Source: an uncultured Lachnospiraceae bacterium (GTDB lineage Bacteria > Bacillota > Clostridia > Lachnospirales > Lachnospiraceae). From it: 6,729 nt of DNA. This document shows positions 6,610 through 6,729 of the stretch, piece after piece. Both the position numbers and the translations under genes were made by a program. The stretch spans positions 1-6,729 of the forward strand of contig CAKRJM010000121.1 in the NCBI GenBank assembly GCA_934351765.1, in the 5' to 3' direction. The first letter of the stretch is position 1; each line of letters starts with the position of its first letter. The notes below the pieces were generated by a model. That model made no database searches, was not told the DNA's origin, and worked only from the letters and a program-made list of their open reading frames with translations.

Positions 6610-6729
6610 GATTACCTCCCATTATCCATTTTTTATGTCATTTGACTTTTTTTACAAAAATGATGGTTTCTAACAGCTGTCGTAATATTCATCACTTTCT
6701 GTAATGAATTTTATCATTTTCCATTCCGC
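6610..6729 (-). promoter_or_regulatory. AT-rich leader / probable promoter region of the operon
   Basis: No gene is visible in this stretch upstream of the first gene. It holds the GGGAGG ribosome site at 6615-6620, a near-palindrome at 6687-6709, a perfect ACAGCTGT palindrome at 6673-6680, and GTCA-TT-TGAC at 6637-6646. I looked for paired -35 and -10 boxes and found no convincing pair. TAAAAA- and GATAAT-like hexamers exist but lack a good partner at 16-18 bases. I saw no clear catabolite-repression (cre) match. Promoter function is inferred from position only, and the real promoter may lie beyond the right edge. Confidence 0.5.
6687..6709. promoter_or_regulatory. Candidate operator: 23-base near-palindrome
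   Basis: On the minus strand ATTCATTAC, five bases, then GTGATGAAT: nine-base arms with one mismatch. Weaker symmetry extends to about 6683-6713. It sits roughly 80-100 bases before the first start codon, a position that suits a dimeric sugar-responsive regulator. The regulator is not in the window and the motif does not match a family consensus that I can name. Confidence 0.45.

Noticed and set aside
6673..6680. ACAGCTGT palindrome as a separate operator
   Set aside because: It is perfect but only eight bases long, and its symmetry does not extend outward. It is too weak to call on its own.

Overview
The window reads as one co-directional operon on the minus strand, cut at the left edge. 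It looks like a low- to mid-GC Firmicute, most likely a gut clostridium of the Lachnospiraceae type. This is inferred from strong AAAGGAGG ribosome binding sites at a fixed 7-base spacing, a UUG start, a Gram-positive style lipoprotein with a low-complexity Ser/Thr/Ala/Asp linker, and the general protein style. No taxonomic marker gene is present, so the assignment is tentative.

In transcription order (right to left) the layout is as follows. A 120-base AT-rich leader at 6610-6729 contains a 23-base near-palindrome that could be an operator. A sugar-binding lipoprotein follows at 5548-6609. A 90-base spacer then carries a long GC-rich stem-loop. Next come a double-domain sugar ABC ATPase that starts with UUG (3958-5457) and an RbsC/MglC-type permease (2966-3958) whose start overlaps the ATPase stop as TGATG. 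Three enzymes follow: a hydroxypyruvate-isomerase-like TIM barrel (2144-2935), a Gfo/Idh/MocA oxidoreductase (953-2092), and a zinc-dependent medium-chain polyol dehydrogenase (913 down to the edge, about 304 residues seen). Gaps between the genes are 0-90 bases. I see no terminator inside the window, so the operon probably continues to the left.

Together the genes describe import of a monosaccharide, polyol or cyclitol by a CUT2-type ABC transporter, followed by NAD-linked oxidation and keto-aldo isomerisation or epimerisation. Two different dehydrogenases and one isomerase, with no sugar kinase in view, suggest an oxidation-first route. Inositol-like, rare-sugar and 3-keto-glycoside schemes would all fit. 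The true substrate cannot be read from the sequence. The binding protein resembles the galactose-binding protein MglB in overall pattern, but two sugar-contact positions appear substituted, so galactose or glucose is not a safe guess.

Every sizeable plus-strand reading frame lies antisense to one of these genes and is treated as a shadow. I found no tRNA, rRNA, insertion sequence or CRISPR array.
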